A stretch of 37,047 nucleotides of DNA from an uncultured Clostridium sp. (lineage in GTDB: Bacteria > Bacillota > Clostridia > TANB77 > CAG-508): positions 1 through 37,047 of the forward strand of contig CAKNRV010000011.1 in assembly GCA_930991035.1 (NCBI GenBank), in the 5' to 3' direction. Made by a program: the position numbers and the translations under genes. Positions 15,705-22,778 of this stretch are shown here, in pieces. The notes under the pieces were generated by a model that was given only the letters and a program-made list of their open reading frames with translations, was not told the origin of the DNA and made no database searches. Each line of letters begins with the position of its first letter. Within the stretch, counting starts at the first letter, position 1.

Positions 15705-16051
15705 TTGCAGATAAATATAGGGTATTTTTATTTTATAAAAGATATATTTTTTGAGATTATAGATGATAAAGAATTAATGCAAAATAAGGAAAATGGAAAT
15801 AAAAGACCATGCTATTTTTGCTTCAAAAGTAAAAAATATGATAATATTATATGGTTTATTCCAGTTAGTACGAAAATAGAAAAATATAAAAAAATTTATA
15901 ATAATAAAATTCAAAAGCAGATAAATTTAGGAAAGAGCCCTTCTGTTGATACTATAGTTTTTGGTAATGTCGCTAATATATATATAGTGTATTTTTAATA
16001 CAAAATATGTTTCCAGTCACTAATGAATATGTAGAGAGTCAGAACAATTAA
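15705..16051 (+). pseudogene. cptN: CptN-like type III toxin endoribonuclease, frameshifted
   Basis: Starts at TTG 15705, nine bases after AAGGAG. The N-terminus GYFYFIKDIFFEIIDD and the segment RPCYFCFKSKKYDNIIWFIPVSTKIEKYKKIYNN are hallmark ToxN/CptN/AbiQ-family features. The open frame stops at 15998 after NVANIYIVYF. Removing one AT unit from the AT tract at 15976-15986 restores NVANIYSVFLIQNMFPVTNEYVESQNN and a stop at 16049-16051, including the family motif LIQxMFPVTxEY. The restored product is 114 aa, probably missing part of the usual C-terminal helices. Read as is, the protein lacks that conserved motif and is likely inactive or phase-off. The toxin cleaves RNA and is neutralised by the upstream repeat RNA. 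Confidence 0.82.
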
Positions 16052-16069
16052 ATAAAATGGAGAAAAATA

Positions 16070-16150
16070 ATGAAAATAAGTGATTTGAATTCAGAATATG
16101 ATAAGCTAGACATAAAAATTCAAAGACTTATCCAACCAATAAATAATTAA
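16070..16150 (+). CDS. Possible 26-aa small protein after the toxin
   Basis: ATG 16070 has GGAG nine bases upstream (16059-16062) and encodes a short charged peptide (MKISDLNSEYDKLDIKIQRL start, then a six-residue tail). It looks like one amphipathic helix. It may be a real small ORF, a relic of the toxin C-terminus, or chance. Confidence 0.25.
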   Translation: MKISDLNSEYDKLDIKIQRLIQPINN

Positions 16151-16156
16151 AAACGA

Positions 16157-16285
16157 AACTGTGGCAATACACTCCTTAAAATAGTCAAAGCTATAAGAAA
16201 AATCAAAAGTCCACAGTTACCACATTTAGATTATACTAAATATTAATATAAAAATAAATGAAGAAAGGAGTGTATGGTTATTTAA
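16157..16285 (+). promoter_or_regulatory. Attenuator-like leader of the ABC-F gene with short leader peptide
   Basis: Two mutually exclusive pairings are visible. AACTGTGG (16157-16164) pairs with CCACAGTT (16211-16218). ATACACTCCTT (16167-16177) pairs with AAGGAGTGTAT (16265-16275), which holds the ribosome site of a three-codon reading frame MVI-stop (ATG 16274-TAA 16285). Because the arms interleave, they would form alternative structures or a pseudoknot. Antibiotic-resistance ABC-F genes are commonly controlled by ribosome-mediated attenuation in such leaders. Confidence 0.6.
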
Positions 16286-16312
16286 GTTATTAAATATATC
16301 ATACAAGAAGAA

Positions 16313-17908
16313 ATGTCAATAATTAATGTAAAAAATTTAACCTTCCGATATGATGGAAGTCTAAATAATGTGTTTGAAAATGTATCATTTAACATTGACA
16401 CAGACTGGAAACTAGGTTTAATTGGAAGAAATGGAAAGGGCAAAACTACATTTTTAAAGCTATTACTAGGCGAATATGAATATAAAGGAACGATAACAAA
16501 AAGTGTAGAATTTGATTATTTTCCATTTGAAGTAAAAGACAAAGAGAGAATGGCAATAGAAATTGTAAATGAAATTGCACCAAGTGTAGAAGACTGGCAG
16601 ATTATTAAGGAATTAAATTTATTAAATACAGACGCAGAAATTCTTTATCGAAATTTTAATCTGTTAAGTGGTGGAGAACAAATAAAAATTCTTTTAATAA
16701 GCTTATTCTTAAAAGGAAATAACTTCTTACTTATTGACGAACCTACAAATCACTTAGATATTGAGACGAGAAATAATTTAGTAGAATATTTGAATAGGAA
16801 AAAGGGATTTATTCTAGTATCACATAATAGAAATTTTTTAGATAAAGTAGTAGACCATATAATTTCTATCAATAATACGAATATTGATATTCAAAAAGGA
16901 AATTTCTCATCATGGCAAGAAAATAAAGATAGACAAGACAATTTTGAATTAACACAAAATGAAAAACTAAGAAAAGATATTAGTCGATTAGAGATAGCAT
17001 CAAGAAATACAGCAAATTGGTCTGATAAAATAGAAAAGACAAAATATAATACTACAAATTCTGGCTCTAGTGTAGATAGAGGATACATAGGTCATCAATC
17101 AGCTAAGATGATGAAGCGTTCTAAAGTACTGGGAAGAAGAATTGACAAAGCAATTGAAGAAAAGTCTAGCTTGTTAAACAATGTGGATAGAAGCGATAGC
17201 TTAAAAATAATTCCATTAGAAAGTAGGAAAAATCCATTAGTTTTAGCAGAGGAATTACAAATACAATATGATAATAAAGCTATATTTAATCCGACTTCAT
17301 TTGAAGTGAATAATGGAGATAGAGTTGCAATAGTTGGAAAAAATGGTGCAGGAAAATCGAGTATATTAAAATTAATACTAAAAAAGAATAATATTGAAAA
17401 TGAGCAAATTTTACAACAACTTGAAGCTAGCAATAATGATGAAGGAAATTCGAGGCTACTTACGACTACTAATAATGCAACATTATTAGCTAAAATAGAA
17501 TATAATGGTACTCTAAAAGTGGCAAATGATTTGAAAATATCATATGTTTCACAAAGTACGGAGTATTTAAAAGGAAATCTTAAAGAGTTTGCAAAAAAGT
17601 ATGAAGTGGAAGAAAGTATTTTTAAAGCAATGTTAGTAAAAATGGGATTTTCAAATTCTGAGTTTGATAAAGATATTAAGCAAATGAGCGAAGGACAGAA
17701 AAAGAAAATTCTAATTGCAAAAAGCATATCAGAACAAGCAAACCTTTATATCTGGGACGAGCCATTAAATTATATTGATATTTTAACAAGAATACAAATT
17801 GAAGATGCTATCTTAGAATACAAGCCTACTATTATTTTTGTAGAGCACGATGAGACATTCATAAAAAGGATAGCTACAAAAGTAATAGAATTAGAAAAAT
17901 TAAAATAA
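16313..17908 (+). CDS. ABC-F ribosomal-protection ATPase (Lsa-like)
   Basis: 531 aa, two fused ABC domains and no membrane helix. Domain 1: Walker A GRNGKGKT (about 39-46), signature LSGGEQ, Walker B LLIDEPTNHLD. Domain 2: Walker A GKNGAGKS, signature MSEGQKKK, Walker B-like LYIWDEPLNYIDI. The inter-domain linker (about 195-300) carries DRGYIGHQSAKMMKRSKVLGRR, a stretch characteristic of the Lsa/Sal group that reaches the peptidyl-transferase centre. Known members displace lincosamides, streptogramin A and pleuromutilins; specificity here is inferred only from the linker. The start ATG has only a weak AAGAAG upstream, so the leader controls access. Downstream lie three intergenic hairpins. 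Confidence 0.92.
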   Translation: MSIINVKNLTFRYDGSLNNVFENVSFNIDTDWKLGLIGRNGKGKTTFLKLLLGEYEYKGTITKSVEFDYFPFEVKDKERMAIEIVNEIAPSVEDWQIIKELNLLNTDAEILYRNFNLLSGGEQIKILLISLFLKGNNFLLIDEPTNHLDIETRNNLVEYLNRKKGFILVSHNRNFLDKVVDHIISINNTNIDIQKGNFSSWQENKDRQDNFELTQNEKLRKDISRLEIASRNTANWSDKIEKTKYNTTNSGSSVDRGYIGHQSAKMMKRSKVLGRRIDKAIEEKSSLLNNVDRSDSLKIIPLESRKNPLVLAEELQIQYDNKAIFNPTSFEVNNGDRVAIVGKNGAGKSSILKLILKKNNIENEQILQQLEASNNDEGNSRLLTTTNNATLLAKIEYNGTLKVANDLKISYVSQSTEYLKGNLKEFAKKYEVEESIFKAMLVKMGFSNSEFDKDIKQMSEGQKKKILIAKSISEQANLYIWDEPLNYIDILTRIQIEDAILEYKPTIIFVEHDETFIKRIATKVIELEKLK

Positions 17909-17953
17909 GAAAAAAAGAAATTTTTTTTATATTCTAAAAATATAGAACAATTT

Positions 17954-18002
17954 CCATTTTTATCTAATAGGAAATTTCTCATTTCCTATTAGATAAAAAT
18001 GG
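17954..18002 (+). repeat. Perfect 22-bp inverted repeat
   Basis: Bases 17954-17975 and 17981-18002 are exact reverse complements around a TTCTC loop (arms begin CCATTTTTATCTAATAGG). There is no T-run on either side, so it is not an ordinary terminator. Confidence 0.85.
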
Positions 18003-18090
18003 CTGAAATCGCTATTGCCTTTAAGATTTCCTCCTTACAGTCGGAAACTTAAATCGGCACGAACAAAGGGCGACGTTCGTCGCTTTGTTC
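17999..18090 (+). ncRNA. Candidate structured element with two further hairpins
   Basis: Between the ABC-F and hydrolase genes. TTTAAGATTTCC (18020-18031) pairs with GGAAACTTAAA (18043-18053). GAACAAAG (18061-18068) pairs with CTTTGTTC (18083-18090), enclosing CGACG-TT-CGTCG (18071-18082). The segment is GC-richer than its surroundings. An ATG at 17999 opens a 17-codon frame without a ribosome site (MAEIAIAF start), ending at 18052. The last hairpin ends 39 bases before the hydrolase ATG. Function unknown: riboregulator of the hydrolase, an intergenic repeat, or a remnant of a mobile element. Confidence 0.45.
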
Positions 18091-18129
18091 TGATATTATC
18101 ATAAAAAACATAGAAAGGAGAAGATACAG

Positions 18130-18780
18130 ATGTTAGAGAATATAGAAGTTTTATGCCATAGTAGCATTAAGTTTAATAAAGGAAAGGTAATCTATTTTGA
18201 TCCATTTAAAATAGAAAAAAATTATAATGATGCAGATGTAATATTTATTACACACGACCATTATGACCATTATTCAGAAGAAGACATAGACAAAGTAATT
18301 AAAGCAGGGACTACTGTTGTAGCACCAGAAGATTTATTAACAAAACTATTAAAAAAGGGCTTTGAAAAAGAAAATATTGTTATGGTAACACCAAGCAAAG
18401 AATATACAGTAAAAGGTATAGAATTTCAAACAATACCAGCTTATAATATTAATAAGCAATTTCATCCAAAATCAAATGCCTGGGTAGGGTATTTACTAAA
18501 ATTAGAAGGGCTTACATATTATATTGCAGGTGATACAGACATAACGGAAGAAAACAAAAAAGTAAAATGTGATGTGGCATTTGTTCCTGTTGGAGGAACT
18601 TTTACAATGAATTATAAGGAAGCGGCAGAATTGATAAATGAAATAAAACCTAAAATAGCTGTACCAACACATTATGGATGTATAGTGGGAGAAAAAAGTG
18701 ACGGAGTTAGTTTTTCAAAATTAGTAAGTAATGAAATTGAAGTAGAGATTTTAATAAAAATGGAGAATAACAAAATATGA
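18130..18780 (+). CDS. Metallo-beta-lactamase-fold hydrolase (UlaG/YtkL-like)
   Basis: 216 aa, start behind AAAGGAGAAG. The metal motif is Thr41-His42-Asp-His44-Tyr-Asp46-His47 (THDHYDH). A second His lies in IPAYNINKQFHP, the bridging Asp in YYIAGDTD, and the last His in VPTHYGC. The protein is compact and without extra domains, as in the UPF0173/YtkL group of metal-dependent hydrolases, whose natural substrates are mostly unknown. The stop overlaps the ATG of the next gene (ATGA at 18777-18780), so the two are coupled. Upstream lie the three unexplained hairpins. Confidence 0.9.
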   Translation: MLENIEVLCHSSIKFNKGKVIYFDPFKIEKNYNDADVIFITHDHYDHYSEEDIDKVIKAGTTVVAPEDLLTKLLKKGFEKENIVMVTPSKEYTVKGIEFQTIPAYNINKQFHPKSNAWVGYLLKLEGLTYYIAGDTDITEENKKVKCDVAFVPVGGTFTMNYKEAAELINEIKPKIAVPTHYGCIVGEKSDGVSFSKLVSNEIEVEILIKMENNKI

Positions 18781-19412
18781 ACATCTTAAAACCACAAAAA
18801 GCACTTTTTAATGAACTACAAAATGAACAATTGGATAAAATAATAAAAAATGGAAAAATAGAAAGAAAGCATTTTGAAAGCGAAGAAAAATCCGAAATAG
18901 AGTTATATGATATAGATTTTGAATACTGTGAATTCAATAAGATAACTATTATAAGTAGTAAAATGGAAAAAGCCACATTTAAAGATGTTATTTTTTATAA
19001 TTGCAATTTTGCAAATACATCTTTTATGAATTCTACATTTATTAGATGTGAGTTTAATAATTGCAAGATAGAGGGGGCAAATTTTGCAGAAACTATATTA
19101 CATAATGTTGTCTTTATAGGGACAAATGCTAAATATATAAATTTATCTTTAGCAAGTTTAGAAAAAGTTATATTTGAAGACACAGTTCTCAGAAACAGTT
19201 ATTTTCAAGAAAATAAACTAAAAAATGTGTATTTTAAAAAAGCAGATTTATCGCAAGCTCAATTTTTTAAAACTAGTCTAAAAGATATAGATATATCTGA
19301 CGCAAATATAGAGGGAATTGCAATTTCAATTGAAGATATAAAAGGAGCAACAATAGACCAAATGCAGGCATTAGATTTATTATATTTAATAGGAGTAAAA
19401 ATAAGGAATTAA
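18777..19412 (+). CDS. Pentapeptide-repeat protein
   Basis: 211 aa. From about residue 45 to 190 the sequence follows the A(D/N)LxF pentapeptide rhythm: YDIDFEYCEFNKI, ATFKDVIFYNCNFANTSFMNSTFIRCEFNNCKIEGANFAETIL, SLASLEKVIFEDTVLRNSYF, ADLSQAQFFKTSLKDIDISDANI. This predicts a right-handed quadrilateral beta-helix. The C-terminus (IDQMQALDLLYLIGVKIRN) is a capping helix like those of Qnr/MfpA-type members. Some relatives mimic DNA and protect gyrase; nothing here proves that. Overlap with the hydrolase start signals co-translation. The role is otherwise unknown. Confidence 0.9.
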   Translation: MNILKPQKALFNELQNEQLDKIIKNGKIERKHFESEEKSEIELYDIDFEYCEFNKITIISSKMEKATFKDVIFYNCNFANTSFMNSTFIRCEFNNCKIEGANFAETILHNVVFIGTNAKYINLSLASLEKVIFEDTVLRNSYFQENKLKNVYFKKADLSQAQFFKTSLKDIDISDANIEGIAISIEDIKGATIDQMQALDLLYLIGVKIRN

Positions 19413-19413
19413 T

Positions 19414-19539
19414 ATGGAAAAAGTAGAAGAAACAACAAAACTATTTAATATCATATTCAAATCTAAAGTTGAAAGGATAAAAAAATATTATGGTTTACAC
19501 AACATATTACAACTCTCCAGTTCGGAAAAATATTGCTAG
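19414..19539 (+). CDS. Possible 41-aa small ORF overlapping the ogt start
   Basis: ATG 19414 is six bases after AAGGA (19403-19407), a good ribosome site. The product is basic, MEKVEETTKLFNIIFKSKVE and onward, without recognised motif, and ends inside the ogt frame. It may be a real leader ORF coupled to ogt or a chance frame. Confidence 0.25.
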   Translation: MEKVEETTKLFNIIFKSKVERIKKYYGLHNILQLSSSEKYC

Positions 19540-20015
19540 CAAGTAAAGATAATAAGTTAATAGGGTTATGGATAGAAGGACAAAAATATTATCTAGGAAA
19601 GTTAAAAGAAGAAATACAAGAAAAAGAGGATGACATTATTTTAGTAAAAGCAAAAAAATGGTTAGACAGATATTTTAAAGGAGAGAAACCACAAATTTCT
19701 GAACTAGATTTAGCTCCAATTGGAAGTGATTTTGCAAAAAATGTTTGGAAGCTATTATGCGAGATTCCTTATGGAGAAGTGACTACCTATGGAGAAATAG
19801 CAAAAAAAGTAGCTAAGATAATGAATAAAAGTACAATGTCAGCGCAAGCAGTAGGCGGAGCAGTGGGACATAACCCAATTTCTATTATTATTCCTTGCCA
19901 CAGAGTAATAGGGACAAATGGAAGTTTAACAGGTTATGCAGGTGGAATAGATAAAAAGACATTTTTGTTGAAACACGAGAAAGGAAAAAGGTGGAAAGAT
20001 GAGCATATTAGATAG
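19490..20015 (+). CDS. ogt: O6-methylguanine-DNA methyltransferase (Ogt), N-terminal frameshift
   Basis: Suicide repair protein that moves the alkyl group from O6-alkylguanine to its own Cys. The open frame from TTG 19533 carries everything essential: the DNA-recognition helix (ATYG/AVGGAVGHNP type, here MSAQAVGGAVGHNPISI) and active site IIPCHRVIG. Homologous N-terminal codons start at ATG 19490 in another frame (MVYTTYYNSPV), and dropping one base near 19522-19523 would join them as PVGKILLASKD. So a one-base insertion probably separates the natural start from the body, unless translation begins at the internal TTG. The stop overlaps the alr start by 17 bases. Confidence 0.85.
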
Positions 20016-21147
20016 AGATAGGGCGTGGATTGAAATTAATTTAGATAATTTAGAACACAATATTAAGGAAATAAAGAAAGTAATGCAGGAAGGTTCAGAA
20101 ATAATGGCAGTTGTTAAAGCAAATGCATATGGACACGGTTCTGTAATGATTGCAAAGAAATTAAATGAAATAGGTATCTATAATTTTGCAGTAGCAACTT
20201 TGCAAGAAGGAATAGAATTAAGAAAAAATCAAATAGAGGGAGATATTTTAATATTAGGATATACAAATTTTGAAGACATAGAATACGTAACTAAATATAA
20301 TCTTATTCAAACAATTATAGATTATAAATACGCATCAATAATAAATAATATGGAATTGGAACATAAAATAAGAGTTCATATTGCTATGAACACAGGAATG
20401 AATAGAATTGGAGAAGATTTTAGCAATATGGATAAAATTATAGAAATATATAGAATGAAAAATTTATTAGTAGAAGGGATTTTTACTCATTTATGTGTAG
20501 CAGATAGTAATGCGGAAGAAGACATTTTATTTACTAAAGGACAAGTTCAAAAATTTTATAATGTAATAGAGCAAATAGAGAGAAATGGCATAAACGTCGG
20601 AAAAAAACATATACAAAGTAGTTATGGATTACTTAATTATCCAGAAATAAAATGTGATTATGTGCGTACAGGAATTATTATGTATGGAGTGTACAGCAGT
20701 AAAAATGAAGTAATAAAAACAAAATTAGACTTAAAACCTGTATTGTCATTAAAAGCGCGAATAACGTCTATGCGAGAAATCAATGAAGGTGATAGTATTA
20801 GCTATGGCAGAACATTTAAAAGTAATAGCAAGCTGAAGATTGCTTCAGTATCAATAGGATATGCGGATGGATATCCACGAAATTTGTCGAATAAAGATGC
20901 AAGAGTATTTGTAAATGGTAAAAAAGCGAGTGTACTTGGAAGAATATGTATGGATCAACTAGTAATAGATGTTTCAGATGTAGATAAGATAGAAGTAGGA
21001 GATATAGTAGAGCTAATTGGAGAAAAAGAGGAAATATCTGCTGAAAGCATAGCTGATAAATCGGAAACTATTACATACGAATTACTTAGTAGACTAGGTA
21101 GTAGATTAGAGAGAGTTATATGTAAGAGAAAAAATTGTCAAGACTAA
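19999..21147 (+). CDS. alr: Alanine racemase (possibly VanT/serine-racemase-like subgroup)
   Basis: 382 aa PLP enzyme that interconverts L- and D-alanine for peptidoglycan. The PLP lysine is Lys40 in MAVVKANAYGHG. The second catalytic base Tyr is in the C-terminal SISYGRTF segment (about 270), and the C-terminal beta domain has RICMDQLVIDV. The loop SSYGLLNYPEIKCDYVR, replacing the usual HxANSxG-type segment, resembles VanT-type racemases, so serine racemase activity cannot be excluded. No membrane domain is present, unlike VanT itself. ATG 19999 lies inside the end of ogt, so the genes are co-transcribed. A terminator follows at 21236. Confidence 0.93.
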   Translation: MSILDRDRAWIEINLDNLEHNIKEIKKVMQEGSEIMAVVKANAYGHGSVMIAKKLNEIGIYNFAVATLQEGIELRKNQIEGDILILGYTNFEDIEYVTKYNLIQTIIDYKYASIINNMELEHKIRVHIAMNTGMNRIGEDFSNMDKIIEIYRMKNLLVEGIFTHLCVADSNAEEDILFTKGQVQKFYNVIEQIERNGINVGKKHIQSSYGLLNYPEIKCDYVRTGIIMYGVYSSKNEVIKTKLDLKPVLSLKARITSMREINEGDSISYGRTFKSNSKLKIASVSIGYADGYPRNLSNKDARVFVNGKKASVLGRICMDQLVIDVSDVDKIEVGDIVELIGEKEEISAESIADKSETITYELLSRLGSRLERVICKRKNCQD

Positions 21148-21235
21148 AAGAATTATAAATGATAAGCAGACTTTAGAAGACTATAAATATTATGCAGGGA
21201 TGGAATAAGTAATGAAATAGCAATAAAGAAAATTT

Positions 21236-21267
21236 AGAAGAATAGTGTTAAAATCTATTCTTCTTTT
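21236..21267 (+). terminator. Rho-independent terminator
   Basis: AGAAGAATAG (21236-21245) pairs exactly with CTATTCTTCT (21255-21264), then TTTT. It ends the alr transcript after an 88-base untranslated tail. Confidence 0.85.
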
Positions 21268-21335
21268 AATTTATCTGGTATAATAGTGGCAAAAATGATA
21301 ATTGTTAACTTGAGTTGACAAAGTTCAAAGGTTAA

Positions 21336-21353
21336 TTGGTAGTATGCAACCAA
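21336..21353 (+). promoter_or_regulatory. Candidate operator and promoter region of the Xre gene
   Basis: TTGGT (21336-21340) and ACCAA (21349-21353) form an inverted repeat with an eight-base centre. A TTGACA lies at 21315-21320 and a TATAAT at 21363-21368, but neither pairs with a partner at standard spacing, so the exact promoter is unclear. Autoregulation by the Xre protein is possible. Confidence 0.35.
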
Positions 21354-21401
21354 AATTTACAGTATAATTTAATCAAGAAAATTTGAAAGGAGAAAAGAAA
21401 A

Positions 21402-21638
21402 ATGACATTAGGAGAAAGATTATTTCAATATAGAAATAGCATTAATATGAGTCAAGAAAAACTTGCAGAAAAAATAGGAGTAACCAGACAAACTGTTTCA
21501 AAGTGGGAGACGAACCAAAGTACACCAGACTTTGATAAAATAGAACCACTATGTGAAGTGTTTGGAATAACTACAGAAGAATTGATAAAAGGAGAAAAGC
21601 CAAAGACTAATAAGAGAAATACTTATAAAACAGTTTGA
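21402..21638 (+). CDS. Xre-family helix-turn-helix regulator (78 aa)
   Basis: Start behind GAAAGGAGAAAAG. Residues about 4-60 are a complete five-helix Xre HTH, with MSQEKLAEKIGVTRQTVSKWETNQSTPDFDKIEPLCEVFGIT. Many clostridial relatives with this N-terminus continue into a membrane or cytosolic C-terminal domain; here only a basic 15-residue tail remains, and the terminator hairpin overlaps the last codons. It may be a natural minimal regulator or a truncated one. The regulated genes are unknown; the exporters downstream have their own ArsR. Confidence 0.88.
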   Translation: MTLGERLFQYRNSINMSQEKLAEKIGVTRQTVSKWETNQSTPDFDKIEPLCEVFGITTEELIKGEKPKTNKRNTYKTV

Positions 21639-21660
21639 AATATAACTGTTTTATTTTTTA
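21625..21660 (+). terminator. Terminator overlapping the Xre stop codon
   Basis: ATAAAACAGTT (21625-21635) pairs perfectly with AACTGTTTTAT (21644-21654), followed by TTTTTTA. Confidence 0.8.
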
Positions 21661-21664
21661 AAAC

Positions 21665-21684
21665 ATTTCGACAAATATCGAAAT
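21665..21684 (+). promoter_or_regulatory. ArsR operator 1
   Basis: ATTTCG-N8-CGAAAT (centre ACAAATAT), just upstream of the -35 of the arsR promoter. It is the same dyad and centre length as operator 2. Confidence 0.7.
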
Positions 21685-21689
21685 AACTA

Positions 21690-21718
21690 TTGACATTATT
21701 AAAATTAAATAGTAAAAT
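21690..21718 (+). promoter_or_regulatory. Promoter of the ArsR/ABC exporter operon
   Basis: TTGACA at 21690-21695, 17-base spacer, TAAAAT at 21713-21718. It is flanked on both sides by matching dyads. Confidence 0.75.
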
Positions 21719-21742
21719 CATTTCGGCAAATATCGAAATGAT
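21717..21742 (+). promoter_or_regulatory. ArsR operator 2
   Basis: ATCATTTCG-N8-CGAAATGAT (centre GCAAATAT) overlaps the end of the -10 and the transcript start, ideally placed for autorepression. Confidence 0.75.
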
Positions 21743-21755
21743 GTAGGTGAATATA

Positions 21756-22022
21756 ATGGGAATGTCGGAAACATTAAAAGCTATATCAGATCCTGTTAGA
21801 AGAAACATATTAGAAATGTTAAAAAAAGAAAAAATGACAGCAGGAGATATAGCGAATAAATTTAATTTAACAAACTCAACAGTTTCTTATCATTTATCAT
21901 ATTTGAAAAAAGCAGATTTGGTAAAGGAAGAAAAATATAAAAAGTATATTTATTATAAGCTGAATACATCAGTATTTGAAGAAATACTGGTATGGATTTA
22001 TCAATTTGGAAAAGAAAAATAG
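21756..22022 (+). CDS. ArsR-family winged-helix repressor
   Basis: 88 aa from ATG 21756 (AGGTGA six bases upstream; a GTG at 21747 is less likely). The fold is the minimal ArsR: MSETLKAISDPVRRNILEML, the recognition helix NLTNSTVSYHLSYLKKADLV and the wing EEKYKKYIYYKLNTS. It resembles the SdpR/YvbA-type autorepressors (SxVSxHLxxLxxAxLV). No Cys-based metal site is visible, so sensing is not of the classical arsenic type. Two dyads flanking its promoter are its probable targets. It heads an operon with the ABC exporter pair that follows 12 bases later. Confidence 0.92.
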   Translation: MGMSETLKAISDPVRRNILEMLKKEKMTAGDIANKFNLTNSTVSYHLSYLKKADLVKEEKYKKYIYYKLNTSVFEEILVWIYQFGKEK

Positions 22023-22034
22023 GAGGTACAAAAA

Positions 22035-22757
22035 ATGATTGAAATAAAGAATGTTTCAAAATCTTATGTGAAAGGAAAAATGTCAGTAGATGACTTAAAC
22101 CTTGAAATTAAAAATGGAGAAATATTTGGCTTTTTAGGACCAAATGGTGCTGGTAAAACAACAACAATAAGAATGATAACAGGAATATTAAATATTGACG
22201 AAGGCGATATTTTAATAGATGGAAAAAGTATAAAAAAAGAACCATTAGAAGCAAAGAAAAATTTTGGATTTGTACCAGATAGTCCAGATATGTTTTTAAA
22301 ATTAAAAGGAATAGAATATTTAATGTTTATGGCAGATGTTTATGATGTGCCACAAAATAAGAGAAAAGAAAAAATAGAAGAACTTACAAAAAAATTTGAA
22401 ATATACAGTCAATTAAATAATCAAATACAAAGTTATTCACACGGTATGAGGCAAAAAATAGTTATCTGTGGTGCATTACTTTCAGAACCTAAAAATTGGA
22501 TATTAGATGAACCAATGACAGGATTAGATCCGAAATCTTCTTTTGATTTAAAAGAAATGATGAGGGAACACGCAAAGTCAGGAAAAACAGTATTTTTCTC
22601 AACACATATATTAGAAGTTGCAGAAAAATTATGTGATAGAGTTGGAATTATCAATAAAGGAAAATTAGTATTTGTAGGAACATTTGAAGAAATGAAGCAG
22701 AAATTCAAAGAAAACGCATCATTAGAGGATTTATTCTTGGAAATAACAGAAAAATAA
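22035..22757 (+). CDS. ABC exporter ATP-binding protein
   Basis: 240 aa, start behind AGGAGGTAC. Walker A GPNGAGKTTT (about 36-45), Q-loop in FGFVPDSPDMF, signature YSHGMRQK (about 133-140, an SHGM variant of LSGGQ), Walker B NWILDEPMTGLDP, switch His in FFSTHILE. Length and the lack of extra domains are typical of ABC-2 subfamily ATPases. It pairs with the large permease 21 bases downstream and is probably repressed by the ArsR gene upstream. The substrate is unknown. Confidence 0.93.
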   Translation: MIEIKNVSKSYVKGKMSVDDLNLEIKNGEIFGFLGPNGAGKTTTIRMITGILNIDEGDILIDGKSIKKEPLEAKKNFGFVPDSPDMFLKLKGIEYLMFMADVYDVPQNKRKEKIEELTKKFEIYSQLNNQIQSYSHGMRQKIVICGALLSEPKNWILDEPMTGLDPKSSFDLKEMMREHAKSGKTVFFSTHILEVAEKLCDRVGIINKGKLVFVGTFEEMKQKFKENASLEDLFLEITEK

Positions 22758-22778
22758 TATGGGAAAGGAAGAAAAAAT

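Noticed and set aside
17095..17727. 210-codon minus-strand open frame inside the ABC-F gene
   Set aside because: The + strand carries the second ABC domain with all motifs; the antisense frame is a composition effect.
17954..18002. 22-bp inverted repeat as transposon ends or a terminator
   Set aside because: The arms are only five bases apart with no transposase and no T-run; neither idea fits.
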